A stretch of DNA of 64,000 nt from JACCXG01 sp963834305 (GTDB lineage Bacteria; Acidobacteriota; Vicinamibacteria; Vicinamibacterales; 2-12-FULL-66-21), in NCBI GenBank assembly GCA_963834305.1, contig CAWIAX010000002.1:434001-498000 (forward strand), in the 5' to 3' direction. Shown here piece after piece: positions 52,281 through 63,050 of the stretch. Numbering within the stretch: position 1 is the stretch's first letter; each line of letters opens with the position of its first letter. Under the pieces are notes generated by a model that saw only the letters and a list, made by a program, of their open reading frames with translations, did no database searches and had not been told where the DNA came from. A program made the translations under genes and the position numbers.

Positions 52281-53786
52281 ATGCTCGCCTGCGTGCGGAC
52301 GGCAGCCGTCTATGGCATCGACGCGTGCGCGATTCGCGTCGAGGTGGACGTGTCGCACGGCCTGCCCTGCTTTGCCATGGTCGGCCTGCCCGACGCGGGC
52401 ATCCGCGAAAGCCGCGATCGGATCCGCAGCGCCATCCGCAACTCGGGCTTCGAATTCCCGCCGCACCGGATCACCGTCAACCTCTCCCCCGCCGACCTGC
52501 GGAAGGAAGGCGCGTCGTTCGACCTGCCGATTGCGCTCGGCGTGCTGGCGGCGGCCGGGCCGATTGCCCGGCGCGACATCGCCGACGTGCTGCTGATCGG
52601 CGCGCTGTCGCTCGACGGCGGGATCCTGCCCTCGCGCGGCGTCCTTCCGGTCGCCGCGGCGGCGCGGCGCGACGGCTATCGCGCGCTCCTGCTGCCGCAT
52701 GGCAACCGCGGCGAGGCTTCGGTCGTCGCCGGCCTCCATCTCTACGGCGTGCGCACGTTGACCGAGGCGGTGGCGGCGCTGAACGATCCGTCGGGGTTCC
52801 CCACCGACCCCCCGCCGGCTGCCCTGCCCCCGCCCGTGCCGGGCGGGGGCCTGCTGGATTTCGCCGACGTCCACGGCCAGCTGCTGGCGCGCCGCGCGCT
52901 CGAGATCGCGGCGGCGGGCGGGCATAACACCATGCTCGTCGGTCCCCCCGGGGCGGGCAAGACGATGATGGCGCGGCGGGTGGCGGGGATCCTGCCGCCT
53001 CTCTCGTTTGACGAGGCGCTGGAGGTCACGTCCATCCACTCCGTGGCCGGCCTGGTGCCGCCGGGCAGCGGGCTGCTCTCCAGCCGCCCCTTCCGGGCGC
53101 CGCACCATACCGTCTCGGACATCGCGCTCGTCGGCGGCGGCAGTGTGCCGCGGCCTGGCGAGATCAGCCTGGCGCATCACGGCGTGCTGTTCCTCGACGA
53201 GCTGCCCGAGTTCAGCCGCCACGCACTCGAAGTCCTCCGCCAACCTCTCGAAGAGGGCATCGTCCGGATCGCGCGTGCGGCGCGGACGGCCACGTTTCCG
53301 GCGGCGTTCATGCTGGTCGGCGCGATGAACCCCTGTCCGTGCGGCTATGCGGGGGAAGCCGCGCGCCGGTGCGGCTGTACGCCGCAGCAGGTCGCGCGCT
53401 ACAGCTCCCGGCTGTCGGGCCCGCTGCGCGACCGCATCGACCTGGCGGTCGCGGTGACCGCGCTGCCGCCCCGCGATCTGCAGCAGGACAGCGCCGGTGA
53501 GGGCTCCGCCGCGATCGGCGCGCGGGTGGTGGCCGCCCGCGCCCGCCAGCTGGCGCGCGACCACACGCTCAACGCCCGCCTCGAAGGCCGTCGCCTGCGC
53601 CGCACGGCGGGGCTGGCGGAAGACGGACGGCGCCTGATGGAGCGGGCGATGACGAAGCTGACGCTGTCGGCGCGAGGGTTCGAGCGTGTGCTGCGCGTCG
53701 CCCGCACCATCGCCGATCTCGACGCGAGCGAGCTGGTGCTGGCGCACCATGTCGGCGAGGCGCTGCAGTTCCGGGGGGAGAGATGA
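52281..53786 (+). CDS. comM: YifB/ComM family Mg chelatase-like AAA+ ATPase
   Basis: 501 residues from ATG 52281 (a TTG 12 bases earlier is possible). ComM is a hexameric helicase aiding branch migration in natural transformation; many carriers use it in general recombination. N-terminal ChlI domain (VYGIDACAIRVEVDVSHGLP, VGLPDAGIRESRDRIRSAI), AAA+ core with Walker A VGPPGAGKTMMARR, Walker B GVLFLDELPEF, the NPCPCGY zinc-like motif with CGCTPQQVARYSSRLSGPLR, and a C-terminal Mg-chelatase domain. It pairs well with a window containing type IV pilus genes, but linkage to competence is inference. Confidence 0.93.
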   Translation: MLACVRTAAVYGIDACAIRVEVDVSHGLPCFAMVGLPDAGIRESRDRIRSAIRNSGFEFPPHRITVNLSPADLRKEGASFDLPIALGVLAAAGPIARRDIADVLLIGALSLDGGILPSRGVLPVAAAARRDGYRALLLPHGNRGEASVVAGLHLYGVRTLTEAVAALNDPSGFPTDPPPAALPPPVPGGGLLDFADVHGQLLARRALEIAAAGGHNTMLVGPPGAGKTMMARRVAGILPPLSFDEALEVTSIHSVAGLVPPGSGLLSSRPFRAPHHTVSDIALVGGGSVPRPGEISLAHHGVLFLDELPEFSRHALEVLRQPLEEGIVRIARAARTATFPAAFMLVGAMNPCPCGYAGEAARRCGCTPQQVARYSSRLSGPLRDRIDLAVAVTALPPRDLQQDSAGEGSAAIGARVVAARARQLARDHTLNARLEGRRLRRTAGLAEDGRRLMERAMTKLTLSARGFERVLRVARTIADLDASELVLAHHVGEALQFRGER

Positions 53787-53841
53787 CCGCTGTGGCGCCT
53801 CCAACGGGACGCCGGTGGATCCTCCCGGCTGGTCGCGAACG

Positions 53842-56121
53842 CTACTGCAGGGTGCTCAGCTGCGCCCGGGCGTCATCGGCCCCCGCGAAGTCCGAACGCA
53901 GCTCCAGCGCGCGCGTGAGCGCCGCGCGCGCGCGGGCTTTCTCCCCGGTCTTCAGATGCGCGAGGCCGAGATGGTAGTGATACACCGGGTTCTGCGGCGC
54001 GCGCTCGCGCGCCACCTCGAACGCGGCAATCGCCTGGGTCGCGAGGCCTTTCTTCAGATAGATCCAGCCGCGCGTGTCCTCCGGTTCAGGGCGGCGGCGC
54101 AGCGAGTCCCGCGCCACGTTGGCCAGCCGCAGCCCGTCATCGAGCCGCCCCTGTGCAACGTAGAGCCAGGCCAGGTTGTTGGCGGCGACACCGGCTTTCG
54201 GATCGTCCGAGAGGACCTGCTCGTAAGCGGCCGCCGCCGCGGCGTGATCGCCGCGCGCTTCGTGCAGCATTCCCACCATGGTGCGGGCGCCGGATCCCCG
54301 GTCGGGCGATCGCTGCGCCAGCGCCTCGTACTGCTGCACCGCGCGCTCCGTCCGGCCCTGGCTGACGTAGATCCTGCCCAGCAGCTCGTAGGCCTCGATC
54401 TGCGACGCATCCGCGGCCACCACGCTCTCGAGGAGCCGTTCGGCCTCCGCCATGGCGCCGGCGCCGAATTCGACCCGCGCGGCGAGCACCCGTATCCGGA
54501 GATCCGACGGGGCGGCTTTCTGCCACTCGGACACCTGGGCGCGCGCCGCCGCCACGTCGCTGGCGGCGATGTCGCTGGCAATCACGCCGTGCCGCGCCTC
54601 GAGCGAGCCGGGCGCCAGGCGCAGCGCCTCGTGGAAGGAGGCGCGCCCCTCGGCGGGCTGGCCCCTGTGCAGCGACAGCCACCCCATCTCGATGTGCAGG
54701 GCGGCGGACTCCGGGTCGTCCGCAATGCGGCGCGTCAGCTCCCGGCTCGCCCGGTCGACGTCTCCCTGGGCCCGAAGCGTCTGGGCAAGGAGCACCGCCG
54801 CCTGCGCGTCGGATGGCCTCTCGCGGACCGCCAGCTCCGCCGCCGACACCGCGCCAGCCATTTCCCCGCGTGCCAGCCGGATCCGTGCGAGCTGCATCTG
54901 GGCGGCCGCCGCCCGCGGGCTCAGGCGCGCCGCCGCTTCGAACGCGCGCTCCGCCTCCACCAGGTCACGCTGGGCAAGCGCGGCCAGACCCAGCGTGTAG
55001 CGGGCCGCGACCAGATCCTGGTCGGCCTTCACCGCTTCGCGCGCCTGCACCACCGCCTCGGCCGCCGCTCCGCCGTCCGACAGCAGCATCCTGGCTTTCG
55101 CCGTGCGTGCCTCGGCGTTCCGCGGCCGTTCGGCAATCAGCTCGTCCACGATGCGGTGCGCCTCCTGCTTCTGCCCTGTCGCATAGCGGATCGACGCGGT
55201 CCGGAGACGGGCCGCCCTGGCGTCCGACTTGTCCCCCGCCTTTTCAATCTCCGCCAGGATGGCGAGTGCCTCGGTATTCCGTCCGAGGCCCATGTAGTAG
55301 TCGGCGAGTGCCAGCCGCCCCGCCGCGTCCGTCGCCAGCGCCCGGAAATGCGTCTCCGCCTCCGGCGCCCGGCGCGTGGTCACGAGCAGGAGGGCCAGGG
55401 CGCGATGGGCAGATACGTTCTCGGGTTCGAGCGCCAGAGCGGCGCGCAGCGTCGCCTCGGCCTCTTCGACAGTGCCGATCGCCCACTGGTAGTTGGCGAG
55501 TGCCAGGCGTGCATCGACAGACCGCGGCGCCAGCTCCACGGCCCGCTGGAACGCGGCCGCCGCCTCCGCCTTCTTCCCGCCGGCGAAGCTCACCGCGCCG
55601 AGGGCCGTCCACGCGGGGGCGTACGACGGATCGAGCGCGATGGCCTGTTCGACCTGCCGCAGCGCCGACGCCGTCTCGTTGAGCCCTGCCATCGCGTTGC
55701 CCAGCAGGATGTGCGCCGGGGCATGGTTCGGATCCGCCGCGAGCGCCAGCTCCGCCCGGGTCCGAGCCGGCTCGAACTCGCGCGCAGCGAGCAGCAGCGT
55801 GCCGGCCTGCATCTGGGCGTCGACATTCTTGGGGTCGAGGTCGGCGGCGCGCGAAAATTCGGCGTACGCCTTCACCGGATCCCCGGACGCCCGATAGGCG
55901 CCGGCCAGCTTGTGGCGGATCCCCGCCGCGTCGGGCGTTGCCTTCAGGGCGTTCCGGTATTCGATGATCGCTTCCTGGTGCTGCCTCCGGGCCAGGTAGG
56001 CGTCGCCGCTTGCCTCGTATTCCCTGGCGGCGCGCGCCGGGTCCTTCGCGCAGCCGGCTATCGCCAGCACCGCCAGGGCGGCCAGCGCGGTCACGAACCG
56101 GACACGGGCACGAGGAGTCAT
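53842..56121 (-). CDS. Large TPR lipoprotein of the exosortase locus
   Basis: 759 residues, lipobox LAIAGC (Cys24), then some 17-20 tetratricopeptide repeats to the end (units like AAREYEASGDAYLARRQHQE and KAYAEFSRAADLDPKNVDAQ). It resembles PrsT-type TPR lipoproteins found with PEP-CTERM/EPS loci. Probably a scaffold for polysaccharide or protein export. Its ATG overlaps the epsI stop by four bases, so translation is coupled. A different function cannot be excluded because TPR alone is not specific. Confidence 0.82.
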   Translation of the reverse strand: MTPRARVRFVTALAALAVLAIAGCAKDPARAAREYEASGDAYLARRQHQEAIIEYRNALKATPDAAGIRHKLAGAYRASGDPVKAYAEFSRAADLDPKNVDAQMQAGTLLLAAREFEPARTRAELALAADPNHAPAHILLGNAMAGLNETASALRQVEQAIALDPSYAPAWTALGAVSFAGGKKAEAAAAFQRAVELAPRSVDARLALANYQWAIGTVEEAEATLRAALALEPENVSAHRALALLLVTTRRAPEAETHFRALATDAAGRLALADYYMGLGRNTEALAILAEIEKAGDKSDARAARLRTASIRYATGQKQEAHRIVDELIAERPRNAEARTAKARMLLSDGGAAAEAVVQAREAVKADQDLVAARYTLGLAALAQRDLVEAERAFEAAARLSPRAAAAQMQLARIRLARGEMAGAVSAAELAVRERPSDAQAAVLLAQTLRAQGDVDRASRELTRRIADDPESAALHIEMGWLSLHRGQPAEGRASFHEALRLAPGSLEARHGVIASDIAASDVAAARAQVSEWQKAAPSDLRIRVLAARVEFGAGAMAEAERLLESVVAADASQIEAYELLGRIYVSQGRTERAVQQYEALAQRSPDRGSGARTMVGMLHEARGDHAAAAAAYEQVLSDDPKAGVAANNLAWLYVAQGRLDDGLRLANVARDSLRRRPEPEDTRGWIYLKKGLATQAIAAFEVARERAPQNPVYHYHLGLAHLKTGEKARARAALTRALELRSDFAGADDARAQLSTLQ

Positions 56122-56744
56122 GGCAGATGCATCCCAAGATACGGCGCCAGTGCGCGGCTGAAGTCTGCCAACGACTCAAACGCGGATTCCGGCGTCGTCG
56201 CAACCGGCGTGATGAGCCGCACGAGGCCGCCGTCCGTGCGGCGCAGCCGCGCGGCATCCACCATCAGCCATCCCTTATTCACAAACTCGTTGGCGACGAT
56301 GCGGTTGCGGCCTTGGTACCAATAGAGGACAGCTTGCCGTTCGGTGCCTTTTTGGATGATGAAGCGGTTGACCGCGAACGATCGGCCGGCGGCGTCGACC
56401 GTCCCCCGGTCCGAGAAGACGGGCTGCCAGCCGGCGCCTGGCAGGCAGTTCTGCGGCGAGTGGATGGTGTCCCCCTGGCGCTGGCTCGCGTAGTATCCGA
56501 CGTACGCGGCAATGGGCATCCCGCTGCCGTCCACATACTGCCGATTCACGTAATCATCCACTCCCAGCTCCGCCACCACATCGTCTTGGAGAGGGAGGGA
56601 GTCGCGGCCGCTCCATGCAGCGATGGTCATCGGCATCTGATCGAGCGGCGTGCGGGCGGGAGCATGCTCGGGACCTGCCGCGCCGCGCGCATACACTCCG
56701 GCCGCAACGATCAGCAGCGCTGCCGCGAGCGCCCGGATCAACAT
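56118..56744 (-). CDS. epsI: EpsI family protein (DUF3485)
   Basis: 208 residues: N-terminal signal or anchor helix (LIRALAAALLIVAAGVYARG), then an EpsI domain with PMTIAAWSGRDSLPLQDDVV, YVGYYASQRQGDTIHSPQNC and LPGAGWQPVF, and VLYWYQGRNRIVANEFVNKG. EpsI is found fused to or beside exosortases and is needed for exopolysaccharide in methanotroph-type loci; the biochemical role is unknown. It overlaps the exosortase gene by seven bases. Confidence 0.9.
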   Translation of the reverse strand: MLIRALAAALLIVAAGVYARGAAGPEHAPARTPLDQMPMTIAAWSGRDSLPLQDDVVAELGVDDYVNRQYVDGSGMPIAAYVGYYASQRQGDTIHSPQNCLPGAGWQPVFSDRGTVDAAGRSFAVNRFIIQKGTERQAVLYWYQGRNRIVANEFVNKGWLMVDAARLRRTDGGLVRLITPVATTPESAFESLADFSRALAPYLGMHLP

Positions 56745-57619
56745 GGCGCCTCAGCCGGTGGCGTGGCCGGGCGCGGGCGTCCGAGCGCAATATCCAGCAC
56801 GCGGTGGAACGCCAGCAGTCCCGCCAGCGCGACCACGAAGACCACCCAGCCGGAAAACGTATGGAAGAAGCCGTCGGCCGCGGCGGGGCTGATCCAGTAC
56901 GAGGCCAGGCCCGTCCCGGCCACGCGGGCGGCGTTGGCCAGCACGGCAATCGGGACCGAGGCGAGCGCAATCGCGATGCGAACGCTGGTGCGCCGCTCCA
57001 GGAAATATCCCAGCACGATCGCCAGCGTCAGCAGGGTGATGAGCGAGCGGATGCCGGAACAGGCCTCGGCGACCTCGAGGGCCTTGTTCGGCAGCAGCAG
57101 GACATTCCCTTCGCGCAGGACGGGAATCCCGCCGGCGGCAATCGCCGTCTCGCCGAGGCGCGACGCCAGTATCTGGAGGGGAAACGCGATGTGATTGAAG
57201 ACAATCGCCGGCAGCGGCACCATCAGCAGCAGGAAGGCGATGGGAAAGGCAAGAATGCGGAGGTGCTCCGTCCCGGCCACGAAGAGCACGATCCCCGCGA
57301 CTACGGCCACCAGGGACACACGGGTCAGGAAGAGCTCCGACCCGAACTGACCTGCCAGAAAGCAGAGCAGGCCGAAGGCCAGCAGGGCCAGCCCGAGTGT
57401 GCTCGGCCGCCGTGTCGCGCGCTGCAGGGCGCCCCGCCGTTCCCACGCGAAATACAGCGCCAGGGGGACGACGAAGAAGCCGTGCGAGTAATCGTCATCG
57501 TGTGCCCACTGCCTGATCAGGCCCGGAGCAACACCGGCGTACAACCAGGCGACCGCCCCGGCGAGGGCCAGCGCGGCGCACGCGGCCGCGCGTGACGATG
57601 GCGTCACGAGCGTGGACAT
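56738..57619 (-). CDS. xrt: Exosortase (XrtA-like)
   Basis: Integral membrane cysteine transpeptidase that cuts PEP-CTERM signals. 293 residues, about eight helices. The catalytic triad is visible: Cys187 in EVAEACSGIRS, Arg232 in VLANAARVAGTG and His253 in GFFHTFSGW. The N-terminal DYSHGFFVVPLALYFAW is the family signature. It is coupled to epsI and preceded by two substrate genes. A GC-rich inverted repeat CGGCCGACGC/GCGTCGGCCG (57641-57688) lies in the gap upstream, without a T tract in the right place. Confidence 0.93.
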   Translation of the reverse strand: MSTLVTPSSRAAACAALALAGAVAWLYAGVAPGLIRQWAHDDDYSHGFFVVPLALYFAWERRGALQRATRRPSTLGLALLAFGLLCFLAGQFGSELFLTRVSLVAVVAGIVLFVAGTEHLRILAFPIAFLLLMVPLPAIVFNHIAFPLQILASRLGETAIAAGGIPVLREGNVLLLPNKALEVAEACSGIRSLITLLTLAIVLGYFLERRTSVRIAIALASVPIAVLANAARVAGTGLASYWISPAAADGFFHTFSGWVVFVVALAGLLAFHRVLDIALGRPRPATPPAEAPC

Positions 57620-57699
57620 GGGGTGGTGATTTTTTGTGACCGGCCGACGCTGCCAGGCGATCTCTCGCGCGGCGGCGTCGGCCGTGAGATGTCGCGGGC

Positions 57700-58392
57700 T
57701 CAGTCCGCGATCGACGCTGTAGCCTCCGCGCGGCGCCGCCGGCGACGGGCGGCGGCGAGACCGATGAGGCCGGTCCCGAAGAGAACCATGGACGCCGGCT
57801 CGGGAACCGGCGACGGATCGGCGGCGATGGCGCTGATGCGCAGCAGGAACCCGCGGCCGCCGAGCGAATCGCGCAACCCGAACCTCACCCGGGCGTCGTC
57901 TGCACCCTGGAGGCCGCTGAAGAGGAGGATGTCGCCGCGATGCGAGGTTTCGTCCGCCAGGACGTCCGCCGACCCACCCGCGAAGGTGGCGCTGCGTTCG
58001 AGGCCGGACCCCTGCGCAAAGCTCAGCTTGTCCCTGTCGTTCGACGTGGAATACCCCGCCGGCAGATACGACGCCTCCCCCGCATCCAGCGCGTCGTCTC
58101 CGTCGCCGAGAGGATCGAGGACTTCCAGGCGGAGACCGGCGACGCCGGTGAGGCTGGCATCGAACCCGACGGTGTAGTCGCGCCAGCTTTTCGCGCTGCT
58201 GAAGAAGAACGTGCCGGTCGAGCCGCCGCTGAAGGCCAACTGCCCGAGGTCGATCGTCGTCCCGACGGCCGACAGATCACCGCTCTGGGCAAACCCGCTG
58301 GAGGCGGAGTTCACGGCAAGGGCGATCGGTTCCGCCCGCGCGGCACCCGGAACAAGCGCCGCCAGCGCGCATGCAAGAAACACTCGTGACAT
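57700..58392 (-). CDS. PEP-CTERM sorting-domain protein
   Basis: 230 residues from ATG 58392. Signal peptide (MSRVFLACALAALVPGAARA), a beta-rich middle of no known family (GQLAFSGGSTGTFFFSSAKS; LRLEVLDPLGDGDDAL), and a full PEP-CTERM tail: VPEP at about 204, hydrophobic helix SMVLFGTGLIGLAAA and the basic cluster RRRRRR. Expected substrate of the exosortase encoded next door, exported and possibly surface-attached after cleavage. Confidence 0.9.
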   Translation of the reverse strand: MSRVFLACALAALVPGAARAEPIALAVNSASSGFAQSGDLSAVGTTIDLGQLAFSGGSTGTFFFSSAKSWRDYTVGFDASLTGVAGLRLEVLDPLGDGDDALDAGEASYLPAGYSTSNDRDKLSFAQGSGLERSATFAGGSADVLADETSHRGDILLFSGLQGADDARVRFGLRDSLGGRGFLLRISAIAADPSPVPEPASMVLFGTGLIGLAAARRRRRRAEATASIAD

Positions 58393-58513
58393 GGGTGTGT
58401 TGCCTCCTCGTACCAAAACGTACGCTCCGTTCGCAGGGTGCTTGCTATCCGCACGTCGGGCCGCGCCTGGCGGTCCGACTCGATCGTGTCGCCCGAGGTC
58501 TTTCGTCCAGACC

Positions 58514-58711
58514 CTACAGGGTGAACCGCTTCACTACGCCCGCCAGGCCGAGCAGCAGGCTGCCCGACAACAGCATGATCGCCGGCTCGCTGGTGCGGCC
58601 GGCTACCTCAACAGCAGCCGACGTCACGGTGCTCGACACTGCCAGGTTCCCATATGCCACAGCGGAGGCGGCGACGAGCACCATCATCACCAACACGATA
58701 AATACCTTCAT
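58514..58711 (-). CDS. Tiny PEP-CTERM-like exosortase substrate
   Basis: 65 residues. ATG 58711 has a strong ribosome site (GGTGAGGAA just upstream). Signal peptide MKVFIVLVMMVLVAASAVAY, a mature segment of only about 20 residues, rich in Val/Ser/Thr/Ala, then SEPAIMLLSGSLLLGLAGVV and KR. The last block is a PEP-CTERM variant with SEP in place of PEP. It is followed by the larger PEP-CTERM gene and the exosortase on the same strand. Short but supported by start, context and tail. Confidence 0.75.
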   Translation of the reverse strand: MKVFIVLVMMVLVAASAVAYGNLAVSSTVTSAAVEVAGRTSEPAIMLLSGSLLLGLAGVVKRFTL

Positions 58712-58785
58712 TTCCTCACCTGTTACCCACAATTCCCTCCCCGATCCGTACTCGTCAGGATCCGGGGCCGTATGGACGGGTCTAC

Positions 58786-58801
58786 TGCAAGGCCCCGTCC
58801 A
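58786..58801 (-). promoter_or_regulatory. Sigma-54-like promoter before the PEP-CTERM genes
   Basis: Minus-strand TGGACGGGGCCTTGCA has GG at -24, GC at -12 and a perfect TTGCA, with the correct ten-base distance; only the CAC part of TGGCAC is off. It lies 75 bases upstream of the tiny PEP-CTERM gene. PEP-CTERM genes in other species depend on RpoN and the PrsR activator, and rpoN is in this window. Prediction only. Confidence 0.5.
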
Positions 58802-59022
58802 GACCCAGCTCAGGCGGTGGAAACGCCGTTAGATCAGGCGTCTTCCTCCCAGTCTGCGCCCCTGACTGTCTGAGCCGACAGAACTCGGCAACCCCTGCTG
58901 TGGAATTTCCCGGGGCACTCCCCCACCCCCGAGACCGTGCGCTCCGCATGCAGAGCGCCGGGGGGGCGAACAGCGGGACTTTGGTGTGGTAAAGTGCGCC
59001 GTTACCGCACACCTTGAGACGA

Positions 59023-59922
59023 ATGCCGAAGCGAGTCACTATCTCTATTGCTCCGGACGCCTCCGCCGCCTCCTTCCGGCTGCGGGTGGACGTCCGGATT
59101 CTCATTGCCGCGATCGTTCTGCTGATCGGCTCCCCCGTGCTGTTCGTGGCGGGGGCGACCTGGGGCTCGCGGGCCCTGCTGTCCGACCTGCTCCGGCAGA
59201 ACGCGTCGCTGAAGATGGAGAACGCGAACTACCGCGACGCCACGACCGAGCTCGTGTCGCAGGTTGCCACCCTGCAGGCGGCGGCTGACGACCTCGGGGC
59301 ACGCGCCGTCGTGGACCCCGAGGCGGCCCGCGCCATGGACCGGCTGCCGGCGTCGATCACGCATCGCGCGATGGGCGGCGGGTCGAGCATGGCCGACATC
59401 ACCGCCCCGCTCACGACCGCCGCGAGCTCGGCCGATCCGGCCTTCGGCCTTCTGCGTGATGTGCTGTCGCTCGTCGAGCGCCGGCTCGATCAGGTGCGGC
59501 CGGGAGTCGAGGCGCGCTCGGCGCTGGCGGCGGCGACGCCGTCGATCTGGCCCGTGGCCGGGTGGCTCTCCTCCACCTACGGCCATCGCAACGACCCGTT
59601 CACCGGCGCCCGTGATTTCCATGCCGGCCTCGACATCTCCGCCGACTACGGACAGCCCGTCCGGGCGACCGCGGCCGGCAGCGTGGCCCACGCCGGGCAC
59701 GCCGGCGACTTCGGCAACCTGGTCGTGGTCGATCACGGCTTCGGGATCCGGACGCGCTACGGTCACCTGTCCCGCTTCGCCGTCTCCCCCGGACAGTCCC
59801 TCCACAAGGGGGACATCGTCGGCTACGTGGGGTCGACCGGGCGCTCGACCAGCCCGCACGTGCACTACGAGCTCCTGCTGAACGGCCGGGCCACGAATCC
59901 CCTTCGGCTCCTCGGCCGTTAG
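59023..59922 (+). CDS. M23 family metallopeptidase
   Basis: 299 residues from ATG 59023 (MPKRVTISIAPDASAASFRL; a TTG at 59014 is also possible). A membrane helix at about 27-48 (ILIAAIVLLIGSPVLFVAGA), a coiled coil to about 100, a linker, and a LytM/M23 domain (about 180-299). Zinc ligands are in HRNDPFTGARDFHAGLD (His and Asp) and SPHVHYELL (HxH). An NlpD/EnvC-like or pilus-related endopeptidase. The gap before it (58712-59022) holds the sigma-54 site on the other strand and otherwise no clear element. Confidence 0.92.
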   Translation: MPKRVTISIAPDASAASFRLRVDVRILIAAIVLLIGSPVLFVAGATWGSRALLSDLLRQNASLKMENANYRDATTELVSQVATLQAAADDLGARAVVDPEAARAMDRLPASITHRAMGGGSSMADITAPLTTAASSADPAFGLLRDVLSLVERRLDQVRPGVEARSALAAATPSIWPVAGWLSSTYGHRNDPFTGARDFHAGLDISADYGQPVRATAAGSVAHAGHAGDFGNLVVVDHGFGIRTRYGHLSRFAVSPGQSLHKGDIVGYVGSTGRSTSPHVHYELLLNGRATNPLRLLGR

Positions 59923-60022
59923 AGCCGGCCGCGGCAGCCGGCCGGCCGCCGCGCTACCAACTGGCGCGCCCGCCGGTGCCGATGTGCGATAGAATCAAAG
60001 AGATACCCGTGCGGTCCCCTGC

Positions 60023-62947
<2,925 letters not shown>

Positions 62948-63011
62948 CGCCGGCGCTCACGGGCGGCGGCCCGGCGCGCGCGCGTTCACGCCGTCACTCC
63001 GCGGATAATCA

Positions 63012-63035
63012 GGGCCGACTCACGTCGGCCCTTTT
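63012..63035 (+). terminator. Intrinsic terminator of secA
   Basis: Perfect 8-bp stem GGGCCGAC/GTCGGCCC, TCAC loop, then TTTT. It lies 65 bases after the secA stop and just before guaB. Confidence 0.8.
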
Positions 63036-63050
63036 GGCAGCACGCACCCA

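Noticed and set aside
58431..58446. Second sigma-54 promoter on the plus strand
   Set aside because: It has TTGCT and correct spacing but C instead of the first G of the -24 element, and no plus-strand gene follows for almost 600 bases.
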